Below are positions 46,396 through 58,547 of a stretch of 64,000 bases of DNA, piece after piece. Under the pieces are notes generated by a model. The model did no database searches and was not told the DNA's origin. It saw only the letters and a program-made list of their open reading frames with translations. The translations under genes and the position numbers were made by a program. The DNA is taken from contig NZ_CP022707.1 of the NCBI RefSeq assembly GCF_025340265.1, positions 1,984,501-2,048,500 on the forward strand, given 5' to 3'. Position 1 is the first letter of the stretch, and the number at the start of each line of letters is the position of its first letter. This stretch comes from Novosphingobium sp. 9 (lineage in GTDB: Bacteria; Pseudomonadota; Alphaproteobacteria; Sphingomonadales; Sphingomonadaceae).

Positions 46396-46665
46396 ATGAC
46401 CGAACTTTCTCCCCGCTTCGCCCGTATCAAGTTCCGCGCCTGGCACCGCGGCACGCGCGAGGCCGACTATATGATCGGCTGCTATTTCGACCGCTTCCAT
46501 GCCGACTGGACCGAGGCCGAGACGACCCTGTTCGAAGAGCTGATCGAGGAAGAAGATGTCGAGATCATGGCCTGGGCGCTGGGCACCGAACAGGTCCCCG
46601 AAAAGTACCGAGGCCCGATGATGGCGCGCATGCAGGTGATCGACTACGTCACCATTCCGCGCTGA
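46396..46665 (+). CDS. sdhE: succinate dehydrogenase assembly factor 2 (FAD assembly factor SdhE)
   Basis: An 89-residue protein starting MTELSPRFARIKFRAWHRGT. The family core is complete: RAWHRGTREADYMIGCYFDR contains the RGxxE/D motif that presents flavin to SdhA, followed by LFEELIEEEDVEIMAW. SdhE promotes covalent FAD attachment to succinate dehydrogenase. It is 25 bp upstream of mfd on the same strand. The recG-sdhE-mfd neighbourhood is conserved in alphaproteobacteria. Confidence 0.94.
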   Translation: MTELSPRFARIKFRAWHRGTREADYMIGCYFDRFHADWTEAETTLFEELIEEEDVEIMAWALGTEQVPEKYRGPMMARMQVIDYVTIPR

Positions 46666-46690
46666 TCCATTTTCGCCTATTTCCAGAGCC

Positions 46691-49600
46691 ATGACCGACT
46701 TCCAGCGCATCCTCTCGGCCAAGACGCCGCTCACGCTTTCCTCGGTGACGCGCGGCAGTCAGCCGCTGGTCATGGCCGATCTTGCCCGCGCCGCAGCCAC
46801 CAGGGGCGCGCGCGCGGTGTTCGTGGCGGACAACGAGGCGACGATGGCGGCGGTGGCCAACGCCGCGCGCTTCTTTGCGCCCGAACTGGACGTGCTGGAA
46901 TTTCCCGCGTGGGACTGCCTGCCCTACGACCGTGCCAGCCCGGCGCTGTCGGTCAGCGCGCGCAGGCTGGCCGCGCTCCATGCGCTGCAATTGAAGCGGG
47001 ACGGCGCCCAGCTGCTCGTCACCACGTCGAACGCGCTGCTCCAGCGGGTACTCACGCCGTTTCGCATCCGCGAGTCCGTGCGCCTGCTCAAGCCCGGCAT
47101 GGAAGTGGGGCACGAAAGCCTGATCGCGCTGCTGCGCCGTCAGGGCTACCAGCGCAGCGACACCGCCATCGACGCGGGCGAGTTCGCGGTACGCGGCGCG
47201 ATCTTCGATATCGTCCCTCGGGCTTCGATGGACACGGGTTGCGCCTCGACTTCTTCGGGGACGAGCTGGAAACGGTGCGCCGCTTCGATACCGGCACGCA
47301 GCGCTCGGTCGGCTCGGTCGACCAGCACCTGCTGCTGCCCGCCAGCGAGGCGCTGCTCGACGAGGACAGCGTCAAGCGCTTCCGCAGCCGCTATCGCGAG
47401 ATGTTCGGCGCCAATGCCACTGCCGATCCGCTCTATCAGGCGGTCAGCGACGGGCGGCGTCTGGCGGGCATGGAGCACTGGCTGCCGCTGTTCGAGGACC
47501 GCCTCGTCACCCTGCTCGATCACCTGTCGGACGACGACGTGCTGGTGATGGACAGCGCCGCGATGGGCGCCGCCGAAGAACGCCTGAAGGACATTGCCGA
47601 CTATCACAAGGCGCGCCTCGACACCTCGGGCCAGAAGGCGGGCAGCTATCGCCCGCTGAAGACCGACGCGCTCTATCTCGCCCAAAGCGAATACGAGCAG
47701 GCGGTCAGCGACAGCCCGATCCATCGCGCCGATCCCTTCGCCCAGCCCGAGAGCGCCAAGGTGCTCGACTTCGGTTTCGGCAATGCCCGCGACTTCACGC
47801 CCGAACGTGCGCGCGGTGACAACGCCTATGAGGCGGCGGCGAAGCACTTGCAGGCCGTCGCGAAATCGGGCCGCAAGGCGATCCTTGCCGCCTATTCCCC
47901 CGGCAGTCGCGCGCGTCTGGTCTCGATCCTGGGCGAGGCGCTGGCGCCCGAGCCGCGCGTTGCGGAAACGTGGCAGGAAGCGCTGGGCCTTGCCGTGCAG
48001 GGCCGCTCCGCCGCGCTGGTGCTGCCGCTGGAAACCGGCTTTTCCAACGAGGTGATGGAAGTTGTCACCGAGCAGGACATTCTCGGTGATCGCCTTGTCC
48101 GCCGGAAGAAAAAGAAGAAGGATTCCGACGCCTTCCTCGCCGAACTGGCGGCGCTGACGCCCGGCGACCTGATCGTCCACATGGACCACGGCATCGGCCG
48201 GTACGAAGGGCTCCAGTCGATCCCGGTCGGCAAGGCCCCGCACGACTGCGTGATGCTGACTTATGCGGGCGGCGACAAGCTCTATATCCCGGTCGAGAAC
48301 CTCGACGTGCTCTCGCGCTACGGCAGCGAGGCCGAAGGCGTCGCGCTCGACAAGCTGGGCGGCGAGGCCTGGCAGAAGCGCCGCGCACGTCTGAAGGAGC
48401 GCATCCGCGAGATCGCGGGCGAGTTGATGAAGACCGCCGCCGCGCGTGCGCTGCGCGTTGCCCCGGCGCTCGAACCCGACCCTTCCGCCTTCCCGCAGTT
48501 CGTCGACCGTTTCCCCTGGCAGGAAACCGAGGATCAGGAACACGCCATCGAGGACGTGCTGGGCGACCTGTCGTCCGGTCGCCCGATGGACCGTCTGGTC
48601 TGCGGCGATGTCGGCTTCGGCAAGACCGAAGTCGCGCTGCGCGCCGCGTTCGTGGCGGCCATGGCCGGCCAGCAGGTGGCGGTGGTGGCGCCGACCACCC
48701 TGCTCGCGCGCCAGCACTATGCCGGGTTCGCCGAGCGCTTCGGCGGCTTCCCGCTCAATGTCGGGCGCCTCTCGCGCCTGGTGCCCGAAAAGGAAGCGCG
48801 CACCACCCGTGAAGGCCTCGCCTCGGGTACTGTCGACGTGGTCTGCGGCACCCACGCGATCCTCTCGAAGACGGTGAACTTCAAGCGCCTCGGCCTCGTC
48901 ATCGTCGATGAGGAACAGCGCTTCGGCGTGAACCACAAGGAGAAGCTCAAGCAGCTTCGCGCCGACGTGCATGTGCTGACGCTCACCGCCACGCCGATCC
49001 CACGCACCTTGCAGATGGCGATGTCGGGCCTGCGCGAACTCTCCACCATCCAGACCCCGCCGGTCGACCGTCTTGCGGTGCGTACCTACGTGATGGAATG
49101 GGACGAAATGGTGATGCGCGAAGCCCTGCTGCGCGAACACCATCGCGGCGGCCAGAGCTTCATCGTCGTGCCGCGCATTTCCGACATGGCGGAGATCGAG
49201 GACTGGCTCCACGCCCATGTCCCCGAGGTGAAGTACATTTCCGCCCACGGCCAGATGTCTGCTGGCGAAGTGGAAGAGCGCATGAGCGCGTTCTACGAGG
49301 GCAAGTACGAGGTGCTGCTCTCCACCACCATCGTCGAGAGCGGGATCGACATTCCGCGCGCGAACACGATCATCATCCACCGCGCCGACCGTTTCGGCCT
49401 CGCCCAGCTTTACCAGTTGCGCGGGCGCGTCGGTCGCTCGAAGCTGCGCGCCTATGCGTACCTGACGACCCCTGCGGGCCGTGCGCTGTCCGAAGTTGCC
49501 GAAAAGCGCCTGAAGGTGCTGGGCGATCTCGACAGTCTGGGCGCCGGCTTCCAGTTGGCCAGCCACGATCTCGACATTCGCGGTGCGGGCAACCTGCTGG

Positions 49601-50172
49601 GCGACGAGCAGTCCGGCCATATCCGCGAGGTCGGCTTCGAACTCTACCAGTCGATGCTGGAGGACGCGATCCTCGCCGCCAAGGCGGGCGGTGTCGGGCT
49701 GGAGAAGGACACCTCCGGGCTCAGTCCGCAGATCACGGTCGAAGCGCCGATCATGATCCCCGAGGACTACGTGCCCGATCTCGCCGTCCGCATGGCGCTC
49801 TATCGCCGCCTCAACGATGCCGACAGCAAGGACGAGATCGAGTCCCTCTCGGCCGAGATGATCGACCGCTTCGGCCCGCTGCCGCAGCCGACCGCCAACC
49901 TCGTCCAGCTTATCCAGATCAAGCGGCAGGCGATCGAGGCGCATATCGCCAAGATCGACGTCGGGCCGCGCGGCACGCTGGTCAGCTTCCACAACGACAG
50001 CTTCCCGAACCCGGCGGGCCTCATCGCCTATGCCGCGCGACTGGAAGGCACGGTGAAGCTGCGGCCCGATAACAAGCTGGTGCTCCAGCGCGCCTGGGGC
50101 GATCCGAAAAGCCGCCTCAACGGCCTGCTGCAACTGACCAAGGGGCTCTCGGCCATCGCCCGCAAAGGCTGA
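46691..50172 (+). CDS. mfd: transcription-repair coupling factor Mfd, frameshifted near 47215
   Basis: When joined, about 1160 residues, the normal length. The first frame covers the N-terminal UvrB-homology domain (SVTRGSQPLVMADLARAAAT; GEFAVRGAIFDIV) and then breaks; the next frame resumes PSGFDGHGLRLDFFGDELET. One extra C in the CCC run at 47215-47217 restores DIVPSGFDGHG. Downstream: RNA-polymerase interaction domain (DLIVHMDHGIGRYEGLQ), helicase motifs GDVGFGKTEVALRAAF, DEEQRFGVNHKEKL, TATPIPRTLQMAMSGLRE and YQLRGRVGRSKLRAYAYL, and the C-terminal inhibitory D7. Mfd removes stalled RNA polymerase and recruits UvrA. Confidence 0.95.
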
Positions 50173-50217
50173 TTGCCGACCAAGACCTGAACCCGACAAC
50201 CGACGCCGGAAACCGCC

Positions 50218-50652
50218 ATGCCCTGCCTTTCGATCACTCGCCTGAAACTGCGCCACTGGTGGAGCGTACCCGGCTATCTGAAAGCCACCGGCACCGCCTC
50301 GAAAGCACTTCAGGCAACGCCCGGCTATATCGACGGCTATCTCGGCTTCAGTTCGGGGCAGGTTTACTGGACGGTCTCGCTGTGGACCTCGCGCAAGGTG
50401 ATGGAGAAGTACCACGCCAGCGAGGCCGCGCAGGTGACGCTGGCGCGCCTGCCGAAGTGGTGCGGCGAACTGTCGGTAGCGGCGCTCGATATGCCGATAA
50501 GCGAAGCGCCCGAGCCTGCCGAGATCGCGCGCCTGCTGGACAAGCATGGCAAGATCGAAAGCGTGGTGCGGCCCACCGACGCGCAAGCCCGCAGTATCGT
50601 CTGGCCCGACCGCCGCGTGCCGCAGATGGGCATGCGGATCAGGCCGATTTAA
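50218..50652 (+). CDS. DUF3291-like / ABM-barrel protein
   Basis: A 144-residue protein, LSITRLKLRHWWSVPGYLKA ... GYLGFSSGQVYWTVSLWTSR, that looks like a small dimeric alpha-beta barrel of the antibiotic-biosynthesis-monooxygenase/DUF3291 type. No catalytic residues can be assigned. Start ATG at 50218 follows mfd by 45 bp on the same strand, so it could be co-transcribed. Function unknown; cytosolic, no membrane segments. Confidence 0.7.
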   Translation: MPCLSITRLKLRHWWSVPGYLKATGTASKALQATPGYIDGYLGFSSGQVYWTVSLWTSRKVMEKYHASEAAQVTLARLPKWCGELSVAALDMPISEAPEPAEIARLLDKHGKIESVVRPTDAQARSIVWPDRRVPQMGMRIRPI

Positions 50653-50659
50653 GGCGAAC

Positions 50660-51985
50660 TCAGGACGCGCGCGCGAGCTTGGCGAACATCGCCGCGCTCA
50701 TCGGCTGGGCGCGCAGGAAGCCCTGATAGAAATCGCACTTCTCGCGCGCCACGGCAGCGCGCTGGGCCTCTTCCTCGATCCCCTCGGCGATCACCTGAAG
50801 ATCGAGCGCGCGGGCTACACCGACGATGGCGCGCAGCACGGCCACGTCGCGCTTGTCGGTGGTGACACCCTCGATCATCGAGCGGTCGAGCTTGAGGTAG
50901 TGGATCGGCAGGACCTTCAGATAGCGGAAGTTGCAGAACCCCGCGCCGAAATCGTCAAGCGCGATGCGGATACCCTGCGAGGAGAACTCCGCCATCGTCT
51001 GCGCCGCCATGCTGACGTCCTTGATCAGTGCCTGCTCGGTGATCTCCAGCGTCAGGCGGCGCGGCGGAAACCCGCTCTCGCGGATCAGGTCGAGCATCTG
51101 CCGGGTATAGCTGGCATAGGCGAGATCGGCGGGCGTCACATTGATCGAAAGGCGTAGGTCGCTGGGCCAGTTGCTGGCGATCGCCATCGCCTTGCGGGCG
51201 ATATGCTGCGACAGCGGGGCGATGTGATCGGCCCGCTCGGCCAGCGCGAACAGCGCACCAGCCCCGATGCGGCCCAGCGTCGGGTGGTTCCAGCGCGCGA
51301 GCGCCTCGGCCCCGGTCAGCCGGTCATCGGTGAGGCTGAACTGCGGCTGGAACAGGATCTCGATCTCGTCACGGTCGATGGCGCCGAGCAGGTCGGCCTC
51401 AAGCTGCGCGGCACTGCGTCCCGGCAACGAGACCTCGCCCTCGGCCCAGGCGATGCGCGCGGCGGGGCTTTCGTTGATATCCGCCAGCGTCTGGCCGAGC
51501 CGGTCGAGCATGGAATCGACGCTCTCTCCGGTCAGCGCGCGGATCAGGGCGACGCGCGGCGACAGGCGCACGATACCCGAGGGCACCGCAATCGGCCTTG
51601 CCACGTCCTCTGCCAACTGGTCCGCCACCAGATACCAGCGCTCGCGGCTGCAGGCCTCGTTCGCGACCAGCAGGAAGCTGCCGCCCGCCGCCCGCGCGAC
51701 CATCCACGGCCCGTCCAGTTCCTCGGAAGCATAGTGCGAAATGCGGCCTGCGATTTCCTCCAGCAGACCATCGCCTGCCTCAGCCCCGTAAGCGATATTG
51801 ATCGCATCGAGGCGGCGCAGGCTGAGCAGCATGGCATGGACATGCGCATCGGGCGGCAGCATCGCCTCGTTCGCCTTCCAGCTCTCGATCCGCTCGCGCA
51901 CGGACTCCACCGCCGGAACCCCGGTCAGCCGGGTTTCAAGGGTTCGGGCGAGATTGGACGACGGCGACGGCGAAGGTGAACTCAT
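50660..51985 (-). CDS. c-di-GMP phosphodiesterase, degenerate GGDEF plus EAL
   Basis: A 441-residue soluble protein. The N-terminal GGDEF domain is degenerate (the active loop reads AGGSF), so it should not make c-di-GMP. The EAL domain is complete: EILFQPQFSLTDDRLTGAEA (EALAR), LRLSINVTPADLAYA, LTLEITEQALIKD, LDDFGAGFCNFRYL and VIAEGIEEEAQ, with DFYQGFLRAQP at the end. It should cleave c-di-GMP to pGpG. It is convergent with the DUF3291-like gene and overlaps the divergent nadK promoter region at its 5' end. Confidence 0.92.
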   Translation of the reverse strand: MSSPSPSPSSNLARTLETRLTGVPAVESVRERIESWKANEAMLPPDAHVHAMLLSLRRLDAINIAYGAEAGDGLLEEIAGRISHYASEELDGPWMVARAAGGSFLLVANEACSRERWYLVADQLAEDVARPIAVPSGIVRLSPRVALIRALTGESVDSMLDRLGQTLADINESPAARIAWAEGEVSLPGRSAAQLEADLLGAIDRDEIEILFQPQFSLTDDRLTGAEALARWNHPTLGRIGAGALFALAERADHIAPLSQHIARKAMAIASNWPSDLRLSINVTPADLAYASYTRQMLDLIRESGFPPRRLTLEITEQALIKDVSMAAQTMAEFSSQGIRIALDDFGAGFCNFRYLKVLPIHYLKLDRSMIEGVTTDKRDVAVLRAIVGVARALDLQVIAEGIEEEAQRAAVAREKCDFYQGFLRAQPMSAAMFAKLARAS

Positions 51986-52113
51986 GGGAGGTGGTCATAC
52001 CGCCAAAACCCTTGCCAAACACTTCAAAATTCGACAGCCCTGCCCCGGTTCGGGACGTTCCCGCAGCTCTCCCGGCAGGGAGAATCTTGACAAGTCCGAA
52101 GGGACATTTGCCG

Positions 52114-52929
52114 ATGGCGGCGGATATGCACAAAGAGCTGAAACTGGCGCTGGTCGCCTCCGAAACACCCAAGGCGCAGGACGGCCTTTCCGGCCTGCTG
52201 GCCGCGCATCCCTGGGTGTCGCAGGAGGAGGCCGATGTCGTGGTCGTGCTCGGCGGAGACGGCTTTTTGCTGCAGGTGCTGCACGAGATGATGGCGCGCG
52301 ACCGGGTGAAGCCGGTCTATGGCCTGAACCTTGGCACCATCGGCTTCCTGATGAACGCGCTGCCGGAAGACGAGCCGATCGCCAAGCGCATTGCCGAGGC
52401 TCATGCGGTCGAAGTGCGCCCGCTGGAGATGCGCGCGGTGACGCAGGACGGGCGCCAGTTCGTCTATCACGCCATCAACGAAGTCTCGCTGCTGCGCGAG
52501 ACGCGCCAGACCGCCAAGCTGGAAGTGCGCATCAACGGGCGTGTCCGCATGGAGGAACTGGCGGGCGACGGCGTGCTGGTGGCAACCTCGGTCGGCTCGA
52601 CCGCCTATAACCTCTCGGCCAACGGACCGATCCTGCCGCTGGGCGCCCGGATGCTTGCCCTCACCCCGATCAGCCCGTTCCGTCCGCGCCGCTGGAAAGG
52701 CGCGATCATTCCCGAAAGCGCCGTCGTCGAGTTCCGCGTGCGCGAGCCCGGCAAGCGCCCGGTTGCCGCCGTCGCCGACCAGCGCGAAGTGCGCGACATC
52801 GCCGAGGTGCATATCTCCATCGCCCGCGAGCGCACGCTCACGCTGATGTTCGATCCCGGCCACACGCTGGAGGAGCGCATATTTGCCGAGCAATTCCAGA
52901 CAGGTGAGCCTGTGGAAAAGTTTTCATGA
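52114..52929 (+). CDS. nadK: NAD kinase
   Basis: A 271-residue NADK starting MAADMHKELKLALVASETPK at 52114. The family GGDG motif is at 47-50 (VVVVLGGDGFLLQVLH), with GLNLGTIGFLMN, the AINEVSLLRE NAD site and GDGVLVATSVGSTAYNLSANGP downstream. It phosphorylates NAD to NADP. A longer in-frame start at 51976 lies in the divergent gene and is not supported. tRNA-Asn follows 86 bp after its stop codon. Confidence 0.95.
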   Translation: MAADMHKELKLALVASETPKAQDGLSGLLAAHPWVSQEEADVVVVLGGDGFLLQVLHEMMARDRVKPVYGLNLGTIGFLMNALPEDEPIAKRIAEAHAVEVRPLEMRAVTQDGRQFVYHAINEVSLLRETRQTAKLEVRINGRVRMEELAGDGVLVATSVGSTAYNLSANGPILPLGARMLALTPISPFRPRRWKGAIIPESAVVEFRVREPGKRPVAAVADQREVRDIAEVHISIARERTLTLMFDPGHTLEERIFAEQFQTGEPVEKFS

Positions 52930-53014
52930 CATTTTCGAGAGGAAGTTGTTGCCAAGCCCGCTGAGCCTGTTATAGGCGCACACCTGCCCGGCGGTGGTGA
53001 CACTGACAGGCTGC

Positions 53015-53089
53015 TCCCCGATAGCTCAGCGGTAGAGCATTCGACTGTTAATCGAATGGCCGTAGGTTCGAATCCTACTCGGGGAGCCA
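53015..53089 (+). tRNA. tRNA-Asn (GTT)
   Basis: A 75-nt cloverleaf with encoded CCA. Acceptor TCCCCGA pairs with TCGGGGA, anticodon loop CTGTTAA gives GTT, and the T-loop is GTTCGAATCC. A terminator follows at 53117. Confidence 0.96.
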
Positions 53090-53116
53090 ACATCCTTCCT
53101 CTGGAAAGGATGACGC

Positions 53117-53142
53117 AAAAGCGGCCTTCGGGCCGCTTTTTT
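53117..53142 (+). terminator. terminator of tRNA-Asn
   Basis: AAAAGCGGCC and GGCCGCTTTT with a TTCG loop form a 10-bp stem followed by TTTT. Confidence 0.93.
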
Positions 53143-53307
53143 CGTTTCTGCTCGAGGCGCATGAGCCGTTTCCTATCCCTCCCCTCACCCGCGCACGGTT
53201 CGCTGGGACGCGCAACCATAGATGCAATTCTTGCAATTGCGTAAAATTCACCTCTCTGCAATTGGACCTTCACGCTGCAATGCAGCAATTTGAAGACAGA
53301 GGGAAAC

Positions 53308-53468
53308 ATGACCGCCTCCGCCCGCAAGCTCTACGATCTGGACGCCACCTTCACGGCGGCTCCGACCCGGCAATTGTGCGCAACGATCGTCTGGCAGACA
53401 AGGCCGGGCGGCTGTTCGCAGGGCTGATGAAGGCGATCGCCAATACGGCGGACGAACCTTTCCTCTGA
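53308..53468 (+). CDS. small hypothetical protein, frameshifted near 53355
   Basis: Two overlapping frames join into one 53-residue protein if a single base is added at GG 53355-53356: MTASARKLYDLDATFTGG, then SDPAIVRNDRLADKAGRLFA and GLMKAIANTADEPFL. Each half makes sense only with the other; read alone, the first frame ends in a stop soon after. AGAGGGAAAC precedes the ATG. A helical small protein with no recognised family. The frame direction is the same as in the other broken genes of the window. Confidence 0.6.
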
Positions 53469-53583
53469 TCCCAAGCGTCTTTTGCTAGGACACGAACAGG
53501 GCGGCCTCAGGGTCGCCTTTTCGTTTGAGGATGGCATGCCTGCGCGAGCCTGCGGACTTTCACGGCACAGAGCATAAAATCCG

Positions 53584-53877
53584 ATGAACTATTTCGCCCA
53601 CGCCCTTGCCGCACTGATCTTCCAGATCCTGATAGGCAGGACCACGGGGCGGTGGTGGACAGGCGCGGCGATCGCCTGCGCCTATTTCATCAGCCGCGAG
53701 CTGACGCAGGCCGAATATCGCTGGATCGAGCATTTCGGCCACGGATTGCGCGCGAACATGCCCTGGTGGGGCGCGCTGGACCTGCGGGTCTAGACCACCT
53801 GGGACCAGTGGATCGACTGGATCGGCCCCATCGTGGCGACCTGCTCACTGGCCACGATCATGACGCGTCGCAGATAA
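53584..53877 (+). pseudogene. small membrane protein interrupted by an in-frame TAG
   Basis: MNYFAHALAALIFQILIGRT (a membrane segment) continues through RWWTGAAIACAYFISRELTQ and ends at a TAG at 53791-53793. Directly after it the same frame continues TTWDQWIDWIGPIVATCSLA to a TAA at 53875, with a second membrane-like segment. A single G-to-A change (TGG to TAG) would split a 97-residue two-segment protein. No family recognised; the small size and two membrane segments recall phage-associated or stress-response membrane proteins. It could be a real nonsense mutation or a base-call error. Confidence 0.6.
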
Positions 53878-53942
53878 AAAAGGCCCGCGATTCATAAACC
53901 CCAATTATCGAATATGCCTGTCTCCGCTCAAAGGAGGGCAGA

Positions 53943-54077
53943 ATGGCCAATTCAAAAGTTGAAAATCGACTTGAGGCGTTGGAATATGAAGTGAAGGAGC
54001 TTCGTTCACAAATGAACGAACTACTTCAGGCGGCAGGAAAACCCGCACGCAATCAGCGAAAACCGCCAGTTGGATAA
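53943..54077 (+). CDS. 44-residue coiled-coil microprotein
   Basis: MANSKVENRLEALEYEVKEL continues through RSQMNELLQAAG and a basic tail. It has a very strong ribosome site (AAAGGAGGGCAGA before the ATG), a heptad pattern of Leu/Val, and is AT-richer than its surroundings. Because it is so short and unrecognised, the ribosome site is the main evidence. Its stop lies inside the terminator hairpin of the convergent gene at 54173. Confidence 0.65.
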   Translation: MANSKVENRLEALEYEVKELRSQMNELLQAAGKPARNQRKPPVG

Positions 54078-54107
54078 AAAAAACGCGGCCGGATCGCTCC
54101 GGCCGCG
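54076..54107 (-). terminator. terminator of the outer-membrane protein gene
   Basis: CGCGGCCGGA and TCCGGCCGCG with a TCGC loop; on the minus strand the stem is followed by TTTTTTTT, as expected for a gene coming from 54173. Confidence 0.88.
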
Positions 54108-54172
54108 CCATTCCCGCGATCGATCCGGTGCCACTCGGTGAAGGGATGCCGGATCGCTCATGGTTCCACAGG

Positions 54173-54760
54173 TCAGAAGTGGAAGATCACACCCGCCATC
54201 GGACGCAGGCTGTCGAAGTCGTAAGTATCGACCTCGAAGCGCAGGCGAACGCCGGCATTGCCGGTGATCCCGCCAAGACCGATGTCCTTGGGGCCGACTT
54301 CCGCGCCGACGCCATAGATCCAGTCGCTCTTGTCGCCATAGCCATGGCTGGCCTTGCCGTTGACCCACTCGTAACCGGCAGTGGCATAGACCATGCCGCT
54401 ATCACCGGCTCGCGCGCCGACACGGCCCTTGACGCCGTATTCCCAGCTGATGTCGCCAAAGCCCTTGGCCGCGTTACCTTCAACGCCCACGAAGGCCGGG
54501 CCGATGGGCACGTTCACACCGGCCACGCCCTGGATCAGCGCGCCGTCCATCTTGCCGCCATTGGCCGAACCGAACTCGCTGGACTTGTCGTAGCTGTCGT
54601 AGCCACCCATCACGCCGACATAGGGCTCGATACCGAAGGCCTTGGAACCATCGGGTGCCTTTGCTTCGGTGCTGGTGTCAGTGCCCGATGCGTCCTGCGC
54701 ATAGCTGGCGACCGGGGCGGCAGCGGCAATGGCCACTGCAAGAAGGGCAATCTTTTTCAT
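54173..54760 (-). CDS. opacity-type outer-membrane beta-barrel protein
   Basis: A 195-residue protein with signal peptide MKKIALLAVAIAAAAPVASY (cleaved after YAQ) and an eight-stranded barrel pattern of Gly/aromatic repeats (YVGVMGGYDSYDKSSEFGSA; FVGVEGNAAKGFGDISWEYG; WIYGVGAEVGPKDIGLGG), ending in FHF. This is the Omp25/OmpA-barrel-like small porin type common in sphingomonads. Function structural or unknown. Monocistronic, with a strong terminator after it. Confidence 0.87.
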   Translation of the reverse strand: MKKIALLAVAIAAAAPVASYAQDASGTDTSTEAKAPDGSKAFGIEPYVGVMGGYDSYDKSSEFGSANGGKMDGALIQGVAGVNVPIGPAFVGVEGNAAKGFGDISWEYGVKGRVGARAGDSGMVYATAGYEWVNGKASHGYGDKSDWIYGVGAEVGPKDIGLGGITGNAGVRLRFEVDTYDFDSLRPMAGVIFHF

Positions 54761-55149
54761 AGTCTCGACTCCTCGGGACGAAACAGCCGGTGTTCAGGCC
54801 GGACAATCTCGCTTCCGTTTCCATTCGAGCGGCTTGAGAGGCCCCTTGCGACCAGCTGAAGGCGCCTTACCGAAGTGAGGAAACCCATCGGGAAAAGCGC
54901 GATATCCGCGCTCCCGTATGCTCTCGCTACCAATTCGTGAACCGAACCGTACCGACGGTGCAGAATGGGCTTTTTTGCGATCCACCTGAAAGGCCGCAAC
55001 CCTCTGCAATCCATGAGCTATTTCAGCTGTGTCGGCCTCATGACCTCTCTAACCATCTCGCCGGATAAATGACCGGGCGGGGGTAAGAGTTCCGGCACGA
55101 ATGCGGAACATCAGGAACTGTGACTTTAGAGTGACACTTTCAGTTGCAA
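54761..55149. other. 389-bp intergenic region
   Basis: No confident gene. A minus-strand open frame of 85 codons near 54757-55014 shows no domain and unusual composition. The right end probably contains the promoter of the outer-membrane protein gene; otherwise I see nothing in it. Confidence 0.5.
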
Positions 55150-55473
55150 CTAACCGCGCAGCTTGGGCCGGACACGGATCGCCGCAAAAATCACCACTGG
55201 CCAGAACCACGTCGCGATCATGTCGGCACGCGTATCGCGCCACATCCACCCGCCGTGGGCAAGATAATCGATACATTCGTTGAGGCACTCGGCAACGATC
55301 ACCACGCCGAGGGGATGCCAGTGGCGCAGCGGTTTTTTCATCAACAATGCCGCGCCAAGCCAGATTGCCAGCCCCGCGTAGGTCTGCGCGAACTTGTCGG
55401 GCGCGGGGCACAGCGAGACGAGCCACCGGATCAGGTCTTCGTAAAGATACACGAGCTTCATGAGAATGGTCAT
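55150..55473 (-). CDS. small inner-membrane protein of unknown family
   Basis: A 107-residue protein starting MTILMKLVYLYEDLIRWLVS. About three membrane-like segments (AQTYAGLAIWLGAALLM; HPLGVVIVAECLNECIDYLA; MIATWFWPVVIFAAI) are joined by short charged loops. The pattern with a conserved-looking NECIDYL resembles VanZ-like or phage small membrane proteins, but I cannot name a family. An upstream in-frame ATG at 55521 would add a charged leader. Confidence 0.65.
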   Translation of the reverse strand: MTILMKLVYLYEDLIRWLVSLCPAPDKFAQTYAGLAIWLGAALLMKKPLRHWHPLGVVIVAECLNECIDYLAHGGWMWRDTRADMIATWFWPVVIFAAIRVRPKLRG

Positions 55474-55617
55474 GCTGGATCGCCGCGCCGGTGTCCACTG
55501 TACCACGGACGTCCATCGCATCCGTTTCGACGAACGGAACGCGCTTACAGAAAAGGGGCGGGAACCGGCTTTCCGATCCCCGCCCCTTACATGGCGTCAG
55601 CCTGGATCAGCGCGTGA

Positions 55618-58380
<2,763 letters not shown>

Positions 58381-58547
58381 GGCCTTGGTATCCCTGTTTT
58401 CTTTGAATTCGATATGGATGGCAGGCGGAACCGGACGGAGATGCAGGCGCGGAGTTCACGCGCAGCAGCGACACGGGTCTCGCAGGACACGCGCGCCGGA
58501 CCTTTGAGGGCCGTGCGCGGTCGGGAATGGGGTATGACGCGCCGCGC

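Noticed and set aside
47146..50586. A minus-strand open frame of more than 1100 codons opposite mfd, and similar long antisense frames opposite secA (56167-58722), tkt (10149-11663), recG (43772-46249) and the second TonB receptor (24843-26939)
   Set aside because: All lie exactly opposite well-supported genes; in high-GC DNA the third-codon bias of the real gene removes stops on the other strand. None has a domain, signal peptide or proper ribosome site.
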